The translations under genes and the position numbers were made by a program. Shown here in pieces: positions 15,863 through 25,058 of a stretch of DNA of 46,797 bases. The stretch covers positions 1 to 46,797 of the forward strand of contig DAOTYX010000150.1 in NCBI GenBank assembly GCA_034434635.1, written 5' to 3'. Below the pieces are notes generated by a model. It ran no database searches. It saw only the letters and a list, made by a program, of their open reading frames with translations, and was not told the DNA's origin. The DNA is from DAOTYX01 sp034434635. GTDB lineage: Bacteria > Chloroflexota > Anaerolineae > B4-G1 > DUEL01. The stretch's first letter is position 1. Every line of letters begins with the position of its first letter.

Positions 15863-16684
15863 TTACAGAGAAAGCAGATACCCCCTGCCCCGCACAGTGC
15901 GGATCAGCCGCGGGCGGCTCGGGTCACGCTCCAACTTGTGGCGCAGGCGGGAGATGTGGGGACGCACAATGCCCTGCGCTCCAATCTCATCCACATCATA
16001 GCCAAGGGCCAGACAGGCCAGATCGCGGCAGGAAATGACCGTTTCGGGGTGCTGCAGCAAATAGGCCAGCAAGACGGCCTCATTCGCCGTCAGTTCCGTT
16101 GTCTGTGATCCGGCCTCATCCGCCGTATCTGCAACGACCACTAACCGTTTCTCCCGATCCAACAACAACGAGCCACCCCGCAGGAAACGGTCGGCCGGAT
16201 TGTTCAAGGTTGCAGAGGCTTCCTCTTCCGCCTTCAACGCTTCCAGCGCCTGGGAGATCATCTTGATGAGGTACTGGCGGCGCATCTCCACATGTCGTCG
16301 GCGAAGGGCCCGAGCGACGGCGGCCTCGACCTCTTGCAACGGACACGGCTTCAGCAGATAGTCAACCGCACCCATCCGCACAGCGGCGATGGCCGTTTCC
16401 AACGTCCCATAGGCTGTGATGATGATCACTATGAGGTGCGGATACAATCTCCGCACCTGGCGCATCACCTCTTCTCCTTGCATGCCGGGCAGGCGGAGGT
16501 CAAGCAGCATCAGGTCGTACTCCGCAGCAGCGAGGGCCTCCAGGGCTTCCTCTCCACTGCTCACGCCAAGGACGGCGTAACCCCGCAGTTCCAGCGCCCG
16601 CACAAAGGTCTTGCGCGCGGTCTCCTGATCTTCTACAACGATGATGCGAGCCTGAGTCGTCGGAGGCAGCGCCAGTAAATCCAT
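15863..16684 (-). CDS. Two-component response regulator with winged-helix output
   Basis: A 273-residue DNA-binding response regulator. The receiver domain (about 13-130) has the acidic pair E18/D19, phosphoacceptor D62 (LMLLDLRLPGMQ), and K112 (DYLLKPC). After a helical linker of about 50 residues, residues 185-273 are an OmpR/PhoB-type winged helix (LTANEAVLLAYLLQHPETVIS, HISRLRHKLE, LIRTVRGRGYLL). The linker and receiver look more NtrC-like, so the pairing with an OmpR-type output is a little unusual. It follows the histidine kinase by 42 bp with a strong CGAAAGGAGGATCC site, and is its probable partner. Confidence 0.92.
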   Translation of the reverse strand: MDLLALPPTTQARIIVVEDQETARKTFVRALELRGYAVLGVSSGEEALEALAAAEYDLMLLDLRLPGMQGEEVMRQVRRLYPHLIVIIITAYGTLETAIAAVRMGAVDYLLKPCPLQEVEAAVARALRRRHVEMRRQYLIKMISQALEALKAEEEASATLNNPADRFLRGGSLLLDREKRLVVVADTADEAGSQTTELTANEAVLLAYLLQHPETVISCRDLACLALGYDVDEIGAQGIVRPHISRLRHKLERDPSRPRLIRTVRGRGYLLSL

Positions 16685-16726
16685 GGATCCTCCTTTCGCG
16701 GAACAAAAGAGGCCGAGAGCAAACCG

Positions 16727-18952
16727 TCAGAAACGGGAAGTCGCTGCGGGCAATGAGACAACAAAGACCGCCCCACCTTCAAGGCTGTTGTGGGCCGTGA
16801 TGTTCCCACCGTGCTCTTGAACGATGCCGCGGCTGACGGCCAGGCCGAGCCCAACGCCACCCGCCTTCGTTGTCCGAAAGGGTTCGAAAAGGACAGGCAA
16901 GATGTCCTCCGCGATGCCCGGCCCGCTATCCGCAAACACCAGTTCAACCCATTCGCCTCTCGTCTGGGCGCTGATACGCAGGCCTCCCCCCTCCGGCATC
17001 ACTTCGATGGCATTGATGATCAGGTTGAGAAAGACCTGCACGAGATGGTCGCGCGACGCCATCACCGACGGCAGGCCGTCCGGTATGCAGCGCTCGACCC
17101 GAATATGGGCGTGCTGGATCTGCTTGTTGGCCAGGGCCAGGGCCAGGTCTACCGCCTCGACAACCTGCAGGGGGCGGCGTTCGGCCTTTGGGGGACGGGC
17201 GAAATCCAGCACCCGGCTGGCGATGGTCGTCAGGTGCTCGATCTCTCGACGCGCCGCCTGCAGGTACTGTTCGCGCTCGGCCGACGGCAGGGGGAAGTCG
17301 AGGGCCAGTTCCAGGCTGCTCTGGACTGCCTGCAGGGGGTTGTTGATCTCATGCGCCAGCGCCGCCGCCAGGCGGCCCATCGCCGCCAGCCGCTCCGAGC
17401 GCAGCAGGCTCATCTCCATCAGCCGCCGATCGGTGACGTCCTGCCCCACGCCGTAAAGGCGCACTACCCGCCCTTCCTCATCATCCCACATCGGTCGCAC
17501 ACGGATGCGCAGCCAGCGGATCTCGCCGGTCTTTGCGGCAATGCGCACTTCATAGACAGGCAAGCGGTCTGGCGCGAGACCATCCAGGCCACCGAAGATC
17601 ATCTCCAGGTCGCCCGGGTGGACGATCTGCGACCACCCCTCCCGCTCCATCTCCTGTGGGGTAAAGCCGGTGATCCGGCTGAAGGCATCGGTGATCCACT
17701 CCAATTCCAGGCGACCATCGGGGGTCACCTGAAAAGCAAAGGCGAAATCCGAGGCCAGTTCGGAGAGAATACGGTAGCGGTTCTCCGACTCGCGCAGGGC
17801 CTCCTCTGCCTGCTTGCGGGCCGTGATGTCTCGTAACAGGGCCACCCAGTAAGTGCCAGGGAGGGCTTCTACCGCCACCGGTAGCAGGCTGACCTCAGCC
17901 CAGAACTCGCTGCCATCCTTACGACAGAGGACGAACTCCCCCTGGAAGGGTTGCCCTGACGCCAATGTGTTATGGACCTCCACCATTGCCTCGGTGTCAG
18001 TCCTTGCCCCGCCCAGAAAATCTACGGATCGGCCAACGGCCTCTTCGGCCCGATAGCCGGTCAGGCGAGAGAAGGCCTCGTTGACGTAAAGCACACGGGG
18101 CATACCGGCACCAAGCGCCGACAGCCCTTGCAAGATGACCAACGGCTCGTTGGCACTGAAGACCGCCGATTCGAACAGATGCAGTTGTCCCAACGTCTGG
18201 CGCCGCTCTGTGAGATCCTGCGCGTGCATGATCACCAGGTCGGGGGGCGCGAAGGAGCAGGTGAACTCCATGTACCTCTGTTCGCCGGTGGTGCGGAAAC
18301 GATAGGACATCTCCCGACGGGTCACCGTCTGCTCAGCAAAGGCGTGAGCGATATCCTCCATAAGTTCCGGCACGTCGTGGTACGCCTCGCTCAGGAGTGC
18401 CCCCCGCAACTGGTCAATCCCGCCACAGGTGATGTCAAAAGCGGCGATGTTGAAATCCACCAGGATGAAGTCATCCCCATGTCGTTGCCAGACAAGCGCC
18501 GGGAGGGGGAAGTTTCTGAACAGGGCGACAAACCGCTCCTCGGCGTTGTGGGCTGCCGCTTCGGCCTGTTCGCGGGCAACGGCCGCGCCGACGATGCCCG
18601 CAATAATCCTCAGTGCTGAGAGCGCTGCTTGTAGATCATCCCCGGCAAGGCGGACGTTCTCGAAAACGATGTCCCCCCAACGGTCAGTACCCACGAACAC
18701 CGGTACGGCAAGGGGGTCACCGTCTCGCGCTGCACCATCAGGAGCGACCCACTCGTAGACGGGGGAGGCCGAACCGTTGCCATCCGGGGAGCCAGCGGCT
18801 TCAAAGAGGCCAACCCGTGTGGCGTGCAGCGCCCGACCGAGCCGCTCCAACACCTCCGGGAGCGCCTCTCTCCAGGAGGAGGCACCGAGAAGCCGCTCAG
18901 TAGCGCAGATCACCGCCTGCCGAATCTCATCCACCTGCGCTCTCCAATCCAT
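16727..18952 (-). CDS. PAS-domain sensor histidine kinase
   Basis: A 741-residue kinase with no transmembrane segment, so probably cytosolic. By eye: a GAF-like region (16-125), three PAS domains (about 136-252, 257-378, 390-510; the last two are clear), a HisKA region with H534 in ALAHEINNPLQ, and a HATPase domain with NLIINAIE, FADSGPGIAEDIL and GLGLAVSRGIVQEHGG. The multiple PAS domains suggest a small-molecule, redox or light input. The ATG at 18952 has no Shine-Dalgarno but a GC-rich hairpin directly before it (18953-18972). The promoter lies within a perfect palindrome. Confidence 0.93.
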   Translation of the reverse strand: MDWRAQVDEIRQAVICATERLLGASSWREALPEVLERLGRALHATRVGLFEAAGSPDGNGSASPVYEWVAPDGAARDGDPLAVPVFVGTDRWGDIVFENVRLAGDDLQAALSALRIIAGIVGAAVAREQAEAAAHNAEERFVALFRNFPLPALVWQRHGDDFILVDFNIAAFDITCGGIDQLRGALLSEAYHDVPELMEDIAHAFAEQTVTRREMSYRFRTTGEQRYMEFTCSFAPPDLVIMHAQDLTERRQTLGQLHLFESAVFSANEPLVILQGLSALGAGMPRVLYVNEAFSRLTGYRAEEAVGRSVDFLGGARTDTEAMVEVHNTLASGQPFQGEFVLCRKDGSEFWAEVSLLPVAVEALPGTYWVALLRDITARKQAEEALRESENRYRILSELASDFAFAFQVTPDGRLELEWITDAFSRITGFTPQEMEREGWSQIVHPGDLEMIFGGLDGLAPDRLPVYEVRIAAKTGEIRWLRIRVRPMWDDEEGRVVRLYGVGQDVTDRRLMEMSLLRSERLAAMGRLAAALAHEINNPLQAVQSSLELALDFPLPSAEREQYLQAARREIEHLTTIASRVLDFARPPKAERRPLQVVEAVDLALALANKQIQHAHIRVERCIPDGLPSVMASRDHLVQVFLNLIINAIEVMPEGGGLRISAQTRGEWVELVFADSGPGIAEDILPVLFEPFRTTKAGGVGLGLAVSRGIVQEHGGNITAHNSLEGGAVFVVSLPAATSRF

Positions 18953-18972
18953 GGGCAGGCCGGCGCCTGCCC
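18953..18972 (-). promoter_or_regulatory. Hairpin abutting the histidine kinase start codon
   Basis: GGGCAGG/CCTGCCC arms with a CCGGCG loop lie directly before the ATG, where the ribosome would bind. No Shine-Dalgarno is visible. It would occupy almost the whole predicted 5' leader. Confidence 0.5.
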
Positions 18973-18975
18973 TGT

Positions 18976-18992
18976 GCGCTAAAGTTTAGCGC
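18976..18992. promoter_or_regulatory. Perfect palindrome over the -10 box of the kinase promoter
   Basis: GCGCTAAAGTTTAGCGC: 8-bp arms around one central base. The -10 hexamer TAAACT of the minus-strand promoter (18983-18988) sits in its centre, so a protein bound here would block the promoter. Confidence 0.7.
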
Positions 18993-20424
18993 GGTTTGAC
19001 GGAGAAGTCAACAGAAGCGGCGCCAACAGCGGGAGGCCAAACTGCCAGGGGACCGTCAACAGATGCATGGTCAGCCAGGTGGCCTCAGGAAGCACGTAAC
19101 CGTTGAGCAGCCAGCGCCACACCAGGTAGAACATCAGGATGGAGAGTTCAGAGGTCAGGCAAAACAGGAAGACACGCAGGCGCGTGCGCTCCGTCAGTGA
19201 GAGCGCGGCGAACGGCACCAGCCACAGCGGATACCAGATGCGGTAATTCGTGGAAGTGAGCAGGTAGGTAAAGAAGGCCAACACACTGGCTTCAGCCAGG
19301 TCCATCCGCCGTCGCCACAATCGGACCAGAATCCAGATATAGACGCCGACGAAGACGGCCTGTCCCAACCGGCGTGGAATCTCCAACGCCAGGTGGTTCG
19401 GGATGAACTCGCGGAGCAGCAGGCGCAGCATTGCAGCGACGGTGTAGGTGTAGCGATTGGAAAACTCATCGAGCAGGCCAGCGATGCTCTCCCACGGCGG
19501 CCAGAAGGGAAGGTACAGCAAGACCACCAGCCCCGCCGCCAGCAATCCGCCGCCCAGGAGCACCTTCAACCGCGGCCGCCAGCCGTGCTGATCACGCAGG
19601 ATGGCAAGGAGCAACAGGGGAGCCAGGAGCGCCACCGAGAACTTCGTCAGCACGGCCAGGCTCATCGCCGCTACGGCAATTGGCCACCGCCCCTTACGCT
19701 GCCAGAGCAGCACAGCCCCCACCCCACCCACCAGCATCAGCAGGTCATTGTGGCCGTTGCCGATCCCCTCCAGCAGGACCAGAGGGTTCCAGGCGAAGAA
19801 GAGCACGCTCTGCGCGTCGCCGCGCGCCCCCCAGGCGACCAGCGCTGTGCAGGCCAGGTAGGCCAACAGGGCAACTCCCTTGTAGGCCAGTGCGCCACTC
19901 ACCGCCCCGCGCGCGCCCAGCCAGGCCAACCCCTCAGCCAGCAGTTCCCAGGCCGGCCCGTAGGGGGAAACGATGCCGGTCCATTCCCCGGCGAAAGGCA
20001 ACAGCGGATCGTCGGGGAAGGCGCTGGGGGGGACAGTCATGGGGTTCGCCCCATGCACCACACGCACGCGGGCACGCAGCACGTACTGGAAGAGATCGGT
20101 GGCCGTCACCGGGTAGAGCCAGACGAGAATCAGGGCGAAGAGCATCCCAAAACCGACCACCCATCTCCAGGGAACAGTGTCTTTCTCGACCGTCCGCAGC
20201 GCCCTCCAGAACAGGGCAAACAGGAGAAGCAACCCGAAGACGTAGAGCAACGCCGCCCAGGGCCGGCTGCGAGAGAGGATCTCCAGGTCAAACGGCCGGT
20301 CAGCCTGTCCGTAGACCGGAAGGGGATACAGCAGCACAAAGAGCAGGTAGATGCCTGCCGTGACCAGACCGGCAAGAGTCGGCCGCAGACGAGGGGGAGG
20401 CGAGGAAAGCGGAAGGGCGGTCAA
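18979..20424 (-). CDS. GT-C superfamily polytopic membrane glycosyltransferase
   Basis: A 481-residue integral membrane protein with about a dozen hydrophobic segments. TATDLFQYVLRARV, HGANPM, SPYGPAWELLAEG and WNPLVLLEGIGNGHNDLLM are the kind of loop motifs seen in polyprenol-phosphate-mannose-dependent alpha-1,6-mannosyltransferases (MptA/MptB-like) and DUF2029 relatives. It probably transfers a sugar from a lipid carrier to an extracellular glycan. The start is TTG, overlapping the preceding stop as TTGA. Last gene of the operon with hydrolase, GH4 and kinase. The acceptor cannot be told. Confidence 0.75.
   Translation of the reverse strand: MTALPLSSPPPRLRPTLAGLVTAGIYLLFVLLYPLPVYGQADRPFDLEILSRSRPWAALLYVFGLLLLFALFWRALRTVEKDTVPWRWVVGFGMLFALILVWLYPVTATDLFQYVLRARVRVVHGANPMTVPPSAFPDDPLLPFAGEWTGIVSPYGPAWELLAEGLAWLGARGAVSGALAYKGVALLAYLACTALVAWGARGDAQSVLFFAWNPLVLLEGIGNGHNDLLMLVGGVGAVLLWQRKGRWPIAVAAMSLAVLTKFSVALLAPLLLLAILRDQHGWRPRLKVLLGGGLLAAGLVVLLYLPFWPPWESIAGLLDEFSNRYTYTVAAMLRLLLREFIPNHLALEIPRRLGQAVFVGVYIWILVRLWRRRMDLAEASVLAFFTYLLTSTNYRIWYPLWLVPFAALSLTERTRLRVFLFCLTSELSILMFYLVWRWLLNGYVLPEATWLTMHLLTVPWQFGLPLLAPLLLTSPSNRAKL
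18983..19011 (-). promoter_or_regulatory. Promoter of the histidine kinase / response regulator operon
   Basis: TTGACT (19006-19011), 17-bp spacer, TAAACT (18983-18988) on the minus strand. The promoter lies across the end of the glycosyltransferase gene; predicted transcription start is near 18975, giving a leader of only about 23 nt. Confidence 0.65.
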
Positions 20425-21464
20425 GAGCCTGTCACCTGGTCACCCTGGCGGGAAGTTCCGTCAGCAAATGCAGAGAGCGCCTCATGCTCCAGATGGGCGC
20501 GCCTCTCTGGCGCTATCTCCACCCCCGCCGCGTCCATCGCCAGGAGCACTCCACCCACCACCGGAGGGGTTTCCAGCAACAGGGGGTGAACCCGCGGCGC
20601 GACGCCGCGCACGGTCTGGAACAGGCTGTCCAGCAATGGGTCATCGTCCAGCCTGCTGTGAAGGCGCAGGGAGCGGAACGTGCCGCCGGCCAGCACCAGG
20701 TCGAAAGCCTCTCTTTCCATCCCCAGGCGACGGATCACCGCCACCGGCCCGCTGGCCATCTCACGCCCCGCGTCGCGGGCAACCTGGCAGGCTACGGCGT
20801 CTCCAGCCCGCACTTCCTCAATCAGGATTCTGACGACGTCGGTCACCGCGCCGGCCGCGTCATAGCGCCAGCGGCTCAGCCCCTCCAACAGGTCGGCCAG
20901 GTCGCGCGCCCCCACCAGCCGCACCAGGCGCTCGCTCAGGGCCGTCGCCGGTCCGCGGCCGGTATAAGCCCGCGCCACGGCGTGCAGCGTCGCCATCGCC
21001 AGGTCCACAGCACTGCCCCAGTCGTCGTAAGGGTGGCCCAGGCCGAGCGTACGTGCCGTCTGCCCCTGTGGGTTACGACCGGCGGTGACACAGCCCGTAC
21101 CAGAGATGAGCACCACGCCGTAAGGGGCACGCGCGCCAGCGCGCAGGGCCACCAGGCTGTCGTTGACCACCACCTGCGGCCCGGCGACCGCCAGTTGCGC
21201 CACCAGCGGGCGTAGCCGTTCCTCATCCGAAGGCCAGTCCAGGCCGGCCAGGCCATAGCCCGCCGCAGCCACCTCGCCGGGCGCGACACCAGCCTGAGCG
21301 AGCGCCTGCCCCACCACCTGCCGCAGCACCGCCAACGCCCCCTCCAGGCCCACCATCTCCCAGTTGCCAGCCCCTGCGCGCCCCACACCATGGATCACCC
21401 CGCCCTCATCAGCGAGCAGGGCGTGCGTCTTCGTGCCGCCAGCATCCACTCCCAGAAACCACAT
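20421..21464 (-). CDS. BadF/BadG-type kinase, probable N-acetylglucosamine kinase
   Basis: A 347-residue ASKHA-fold kinase. The N-terminal phosphate-1 loop is FLGVDAGGTKTHALLAD, then AAAGYGLAGLDWPSDE, VVNDSLVALRAG, VLISGTGCVTAGRNPQG, GHPYDDWGSAVDL and VLAGGTFRSL. This pattern matches the BadF/BadG/BcrA/BcrD family as found in N-acetylglucosamine kinases rather than the radical-enzyme activators, since no iron-sulfur cysteines are present. With GH4 six bases upstream it probably phosphorylates a sugar released by that glycosidase. ATG start. Confidence 0.85.
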   Translation of the reverse strand: MWFLGVDAGGTKTHALLADEGGVIHGVGRAGAGNWEMVGLEGALAVLRQVVGQALAQAGVAPGEVAAAGYGLAGLDWPSDEERLRPLVAQLAVAGPQVVVNDSLVALRAGARAPYGVVLISGTGCVTAGRNPQGQTARTLGLGHPYDDWGSAVDLAMATLHAVARAYTGRGPATALSERLVRLVGARDLADLLEGLSRWRYDAAGAVTDVVRILIEEVRAGDAVACQVARDAGREMASGPVAVIRRLGMEREAFDLVLAGGTFRSLRLHSRLDDDPLLDSLFQTVRGVAPRVHPLLLETPPVVGGVLLAMDAAGVEIAPERRAHLEHEALSAFADGTSRQGDQVTGS

Positions 21465-21470
21465 CCGTCT

Positions 21471-22862
21471 CTACTCCCAAAACTGCGGCAGGTACTCCCG
21501 ATACGTGGTCAGATAGTCATCGAGAACCTTCTGCGCCACGTCCAGGTCCGTGATCACCGGGTCGAGCAGCAGGCATTGGAGCGCCGTCTGATAATCGCCA
21601 TGCACGGCCGCGTCCACACACAACTGGGTGACTGCAATCTCGCGCCGGCAGAGTTCGGCCACCCCTTCCGGCAGCGGTCCCACCCCCAGTCCCTGCACGC
21701 CCGTACCGCTGACCCAGCCTGGCACTTCAACGACCGCGCCATCCGGCAGGTTGGGGATGTAGCCACAGTTAGGCAGGTTGACCGCCAGGTGGTAGTGTTC
21801 GCCCGCACCAGCGATATTCTCGACTATCTCCAGCGCCCCCTCGCTATCCGACTCCCGCAGGTGAGCGATGTCGGCCCGACCATCAGCCATGCGGGCGATG
21901 TCGTCATAAGCCAGACCACGGTAGGCCGCCCAGAGGTCCCACTCATAGAGATCTATGGCGAACTTTTCCCATGGACGGGTCTGCGGATCACTCACCCAGG
22001 GCAGGTACTCGCAGAGGTGTTCATCGCCGGGGATAGGGAACAGGCCGAAGGCCTCGAAGACGCGACGGGTGAGCGGCTCGAAGGCGGGGTCCATCTCCAG
22101 CCACCGCTCGGCGAACAGGGGATAGAGGTCAGCGCCAGTCTTCCGATCACGCAGGTCCAACATCCAGGTGAAATGATTCAACCCCGCTGCCTTGATGTCC
22201 AGTCGCGCCAGTGCCTGCTGCGCCACCTGATGGGCCGCGGGGATGGTGACGAAGGAAGCCCGCGTGTCCACAAACTCGGGCGGCACAGTGAAGCCCAGAT
22301 CGTCTGCCAGCGCCCGTCCCACCATAGCATATCCCACCTGAATCTGGTGGCACAGGCCGACCACCTTGATCTGGCTGTAGCGAGCCACAGCATCGCAGAT
22401 GCGGGCCATGGGGTTCGTGTAGTTGATGAACCAGGCATCGGGGCAGGCCCGCTCCATGTCGTGGACGATCTCCAGCACCGGCGCGATGTTGCGCGCGGCA
22501 TGAGCGAAACCGCCCGGGCCGCCGTTCTCAGCATACGGCTGGCGCACGCCATACTTGAGGGGGATCTCGTAATCCTTGCGCCAGAGTTCCTCGCGCGGTG
22601 GCACCTCGATGGCGCTGATGACGAACTGTGCCCCGTCCAGCGCTTCGGCATGGTGGGTGTGAGAAGTGAGGGCCATCTGCGCGTCCCACTCGCAGTTGAG
22701 GCGCTCAGCCAGGCGGGACATCAACGCCAGCGTCTCGGCATTACGGTCCACCAGCGCCAGGTGACTGCCCCGCAGCCGTTCGCTGCGCAGCAGAGCGCTG
22801 ACCGTATTCAGGCCAAAGATGGCGCTGCCCGCGCCAATGACCACGATCTTGGTTGGAAGCAT
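21471..22862 (-). CDS. Glycoside hydrolase family 4 (alpha-glucosidase/galactosidase type)
   Basis: A 463-residue GH4 enzyme, a family that cleaves glycosides by an NAD+- and Mn2+-dependent redox-elimination mechanism. The Rossmann motif VVIGAGSAIFG is at the N-terminus, followed by NYTNPMARICDA and GLCHQIQVGYA, which contains the metal-binding cysteine. The length and PYAENGGPGGFAHAARN fit the alpha-glucosidase/alpha-galactosidase branch more than the 6-phospho branch; exact substrate is not certain. The ATG has GGGGAGGATGAG in front. It is followed by a sugar kinase and a membrane glycosyltransferase. Confidence 0.9.
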   Translation of the reverse strand: MLPTKIVVIGAGSAIFGLNTVSALLRSERLRGSHLALVDRNAETLALMSRLAERLNCEWDAQMALTSHTHHAEALDGAQFVISAIEVPPREELWRKDYEIPLKYGVRQPYAENGGPGGFAHAARNIAPVLEIVHDMERACPDAWFINYTNPMARICDAVARYSQIKVVGLCHQIQVGYAMVGRALADDLGFTVPPEFVDTRASFVTIPAAHQVAQQALARLDIKAAGLNHFTWMLDLRDRKTGADLYPLFAERWLEMDPAFEPLTRRVFEAFGLFPIPGDEHLCEYLPWVSDPQTRPWEKFAIDLYEWDLWAAYRGLAYDDIARMADGRADIAHLRESDSEGALEIVENIAGAGEHYHLAVNLPNCGYIPNLPDGAVVEVPGWVSGTGVQGLGVGPLPEGVAELCRREIAVTQLCVDAAVHGDYQTALQCLLLDPVITDLDVAQKVLDDYLTTYREYLPQFWE

Positions 22863-22892
22863 CTCATCCTCCCCACAGAGTCGCGCGCTGCT

Positions 22893-24848
22893 CTACTCCG
22901 AAATGTCCACTGTCTGACCGGCGTACTCCCCCGTCACGTGGAGGTTATCCTCAGCGTCGCGGGTGTAGGTCAACTGGCCCTCGGCGAGACCGCTCACCGT
23001 CACGTCGAGCCGGAACAGCCCGCTGTCGCTGTTGTAGGAGCCACCGCCGGTCATGACGAAACCGGCGGAGAAAGCACAGTCGGTCAGGGTGTATGCCTCC
23101 CCTTCATCGGTGGCCGAAAAGGCGAAGGTGCCCCCATAGGGACAACCGACCGAGGTCGGGGTGACGTAGTCCCAGTAATAGTACTCCGGCAGGTAGTACA
23201 TCTCGTCGTCCGCCGAAGCCAGCGCCTCCAGCGGGTCGGCGAAGGTGGAGGCGTCAGCAGGGGCCAGCGGGACGTACGCCCCCGCCACCACTCCAGAGCA
23301 GGTCATCTCCCGCTGCGGCGGGAGGACTCCATCCACCAGGAAAGCCGTGACCGTATCATCCGGGCAGGGATCGCCACGGCCAAAGATGATGTGCGCGCCC
23401 CCCTCGGTGGTGATCAGGTAGCCATCGGCCAGGCGGTTGTAGATGCTGATGCCGTTCGAGACGGGCGTCGCCGGGTCGGCGGTCGCGCCCAGCACCAGGG
23501 TGGGGATGCCCTCAGCCACCAGCGGCGCAGGGCGGGGGTCGGCCTCCACCGGCCAGAAGGCGCAAGGCAGGTCGCCGTAGAAGATCGAGGCCAGTCGTGG
23601 GACGCGAGCATCCACCGCGTCACCGGCGCGAATGTAGGCCATGGCGCGCTCCTCCGGCGAGCCGGAGAAGTAGGCGTAGTCGTTGCACTCCACTCCGTAG
23701 TAGACCGCATCCGACCAGGTGGGGTCCAGCACCGGTCGCTCCGTCTCCGGGTCGAGGCCCAATGCCTCGTAGAGCATGCGCGCCAGAGGCACCAGGTCGT
23801 CACGGGCAGCCGCGGCGATCGCCCGCTGCAGGATCATGCGCGAGTTCTCCGAGTAGAGGTAGTTGGCAACTGCCGCCTCCAGGTCGGCCAGGGTGAAACG
23901 ACGCTGCGCGCGGCCGCCGGAGGGCAGCGGGAAAGTGAAGGGGATCGGCCCGTCCTCCAGCCGGGCAACCAGGTTGTCGTAGACCGCCACGGCGTCGCCG
24001 CCGACGTCGGCAGCGCAGTCAGCATCGGCGTTACAGGCCTCCAGCGTCGCCAGCAGGATGTCATTGAAGGCCTGGGCCTGTTGTTCGTAGAAGGCCACGC
24101 CGCTGAGGGTCAGGTCCACCGCGCCGTCGAGGATCAGCCCGGCCAGATGGTCCGGATGAGCGGCGGCGTAGGTCTGCGCGAACTGCGTGCCGTAACTTTC
24201 CCCATAGAGCCAGAACTTCTCGTCGCCGATAGCCTGTCGGAAGGCTTCCAGGTCCTCTACGGCCTGGCGGGTGCCCAGGAAAGGCAGCCAGTCGGCGTGG
24301 CCCATCTCCGCCAGGCAGTCCTGGGCGAAGGTGCGGGCGGCGGCGATAGTGGCGGCCTCCTGTTCGGGGGCCTCGGTGCGCAGGTCGGCGCGGTAGTAGG
24401 CTGCCGCGGCCTCCACGCACTGCAGGCCGCCGGACGCACCCAACCCGCGCTGATCGAAGAAGACGATGTCGAAGTGCTCCGGGATGCTGGGGTCGAAGGC
24501 CGCAGTGTAGGAGTCCGCGGCGGACAGGCCGGAGTAGCCCGGCCCGCCGGTGGCGGTGACGAACATCCCCCGCCGTTCGCCGCTGGCCGGCAGCACGCCG
24601 AAGACGACCTCGATTGTCGCCGGGTTGGACGGGTCAAAGTGGTCAAGAGGGACGGTCAGCGTGACACAGGTGAAGTCGCTATCGGGACATGGAGCGCCAC
24701 CCAGTCGTTCCAGGATCGCCGCCGTCTCCGCGCCGGAGGCCGGCCCCACTGGTGTGGAAGGACGCGGCGCGCAGGCGACGAGGGGGATGGTCAGCCACAA
24801 CAGGGCCAACAGCATCTGCCATCGTGGGCGGATCGTTACGGGAGGCAT
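22893..24848 (-). CDS. Alpha/beta-hydrolase lipoprotein (tripeptidyl aminopeptidase-like)
   Basis: A 651-residue exported hydrolase. The lipobox PLVAC (C26) follows a hydrophobic signal. The alpha/beta fold has GGPGYSG (oxyanion region), FFDQRGLGASG, and nucleophile S218 in YGESYGTQFAQ, an arrangement shared with proline iminopeptidases and Streptomyces tripeptidyl aminopeptidases. A TAP-like C-terminal segment has IPTLVLGATADPATPVSNG and GGAHIIFGRGDPC. A further beta-rich region of about 130 residues completes the protein. Probably a surface peptidase releasing short peptides. ATG after AAAGGAGAAGCCG. First gene of an operon, with an unusually long leader (about 165 nt). Confidence 0.85.
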   Translation of the reverse strand: MPPVTIRPRWQMLLALLWLTIPLVACAPRPSTPVGPASGAETAAILERLGGAPCPDSDFTCVTLTVPLDHFDPSNPATIEVVFGVLPASGERRGMFVTATGGPGYSGLSAADSYTAAFDPSIPEHFDIVFFDQRGLGASGGLQCVEAAAAYYRADLRTEAPEQEAATIAAARTFAQDCLAEMGHADWLPFLGTRQAVEDLEAFRQAIGDEKFWLYGESYGTQFAQTYAAAHPDHLAGLILDGAVDLTLSGVAFYEQQAQAFNDILLATLEACNADADCAADVGGDAVAVYDNLVARLEDGPIPFTFPLPSGGRAQRRFTLADLEAAVANYLYSENSRMILQRAIAAAARDDLVPLARMLYEALGLDPETERPVLDPTWSDAVYYGVECNDYAYFSGSPEERAMAYIRAGDAVDARVPRLASIFYGDLPCAFWPVEADPRPAPLVAEGIPTLVLGATADPATPVSNGISIYNRLADGYLITTEGGAHIIFGRGDPCPDDTVTAFLVDGVLPPQREMTCSGVVAGAYVPLAPADASTFADPLEALASADDEMYYLPEYYYWDYVTPTSVGCPYGGTFAFSATDEGEAYTLTDCAFSAGFVMTGGGSYNSDSGLFRLDVTVSGLAEGQLTYTRDAEDNLHVTGEYAGQTVDISE

Positions 24849-25020
24849 CGGCTTCTCCTTTACCTGTTATGTGGCTCTCTTTCCAGAGGGGGCTCTCGAC
24901 TGGCGACTGGTGTCCCGGCTACTGATGGCAGAGTCCGCCTGCGCGGGTTGGCCGGAGTCGCGCGGATTGGCCACGGGCCCAAAAGAGCGTTTTTCAGTCA
25001 CCGTCTGAGCGATGGGCCAA

Positions 25021-25049
25021 ATTGTACTGCCAGCAGCCATTCAGCGCAA
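25021..25049 (-). promoter_or_regulatory. Promoter of the hydrolase-GH4-kinase-glycosyltransferase operon
   Basis: TTGCGC (25044-25049), 17-bp spacer, TACAAT (25021-25026) on the minus strand. The leader to the ATG at 24848 is about 165 nt, with room for regulation, but I see no recognisable riboswitch fold in it. Confidence 0.65.
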
Positions 25050-25058
25050 GGGAAGCAT

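Noticed and set aside
24849..25014. Riboswitch in the hydrolase operon leader
   Set aside because: Length is suitable, but I could not find a known aptamer core or a terminator hairpin.
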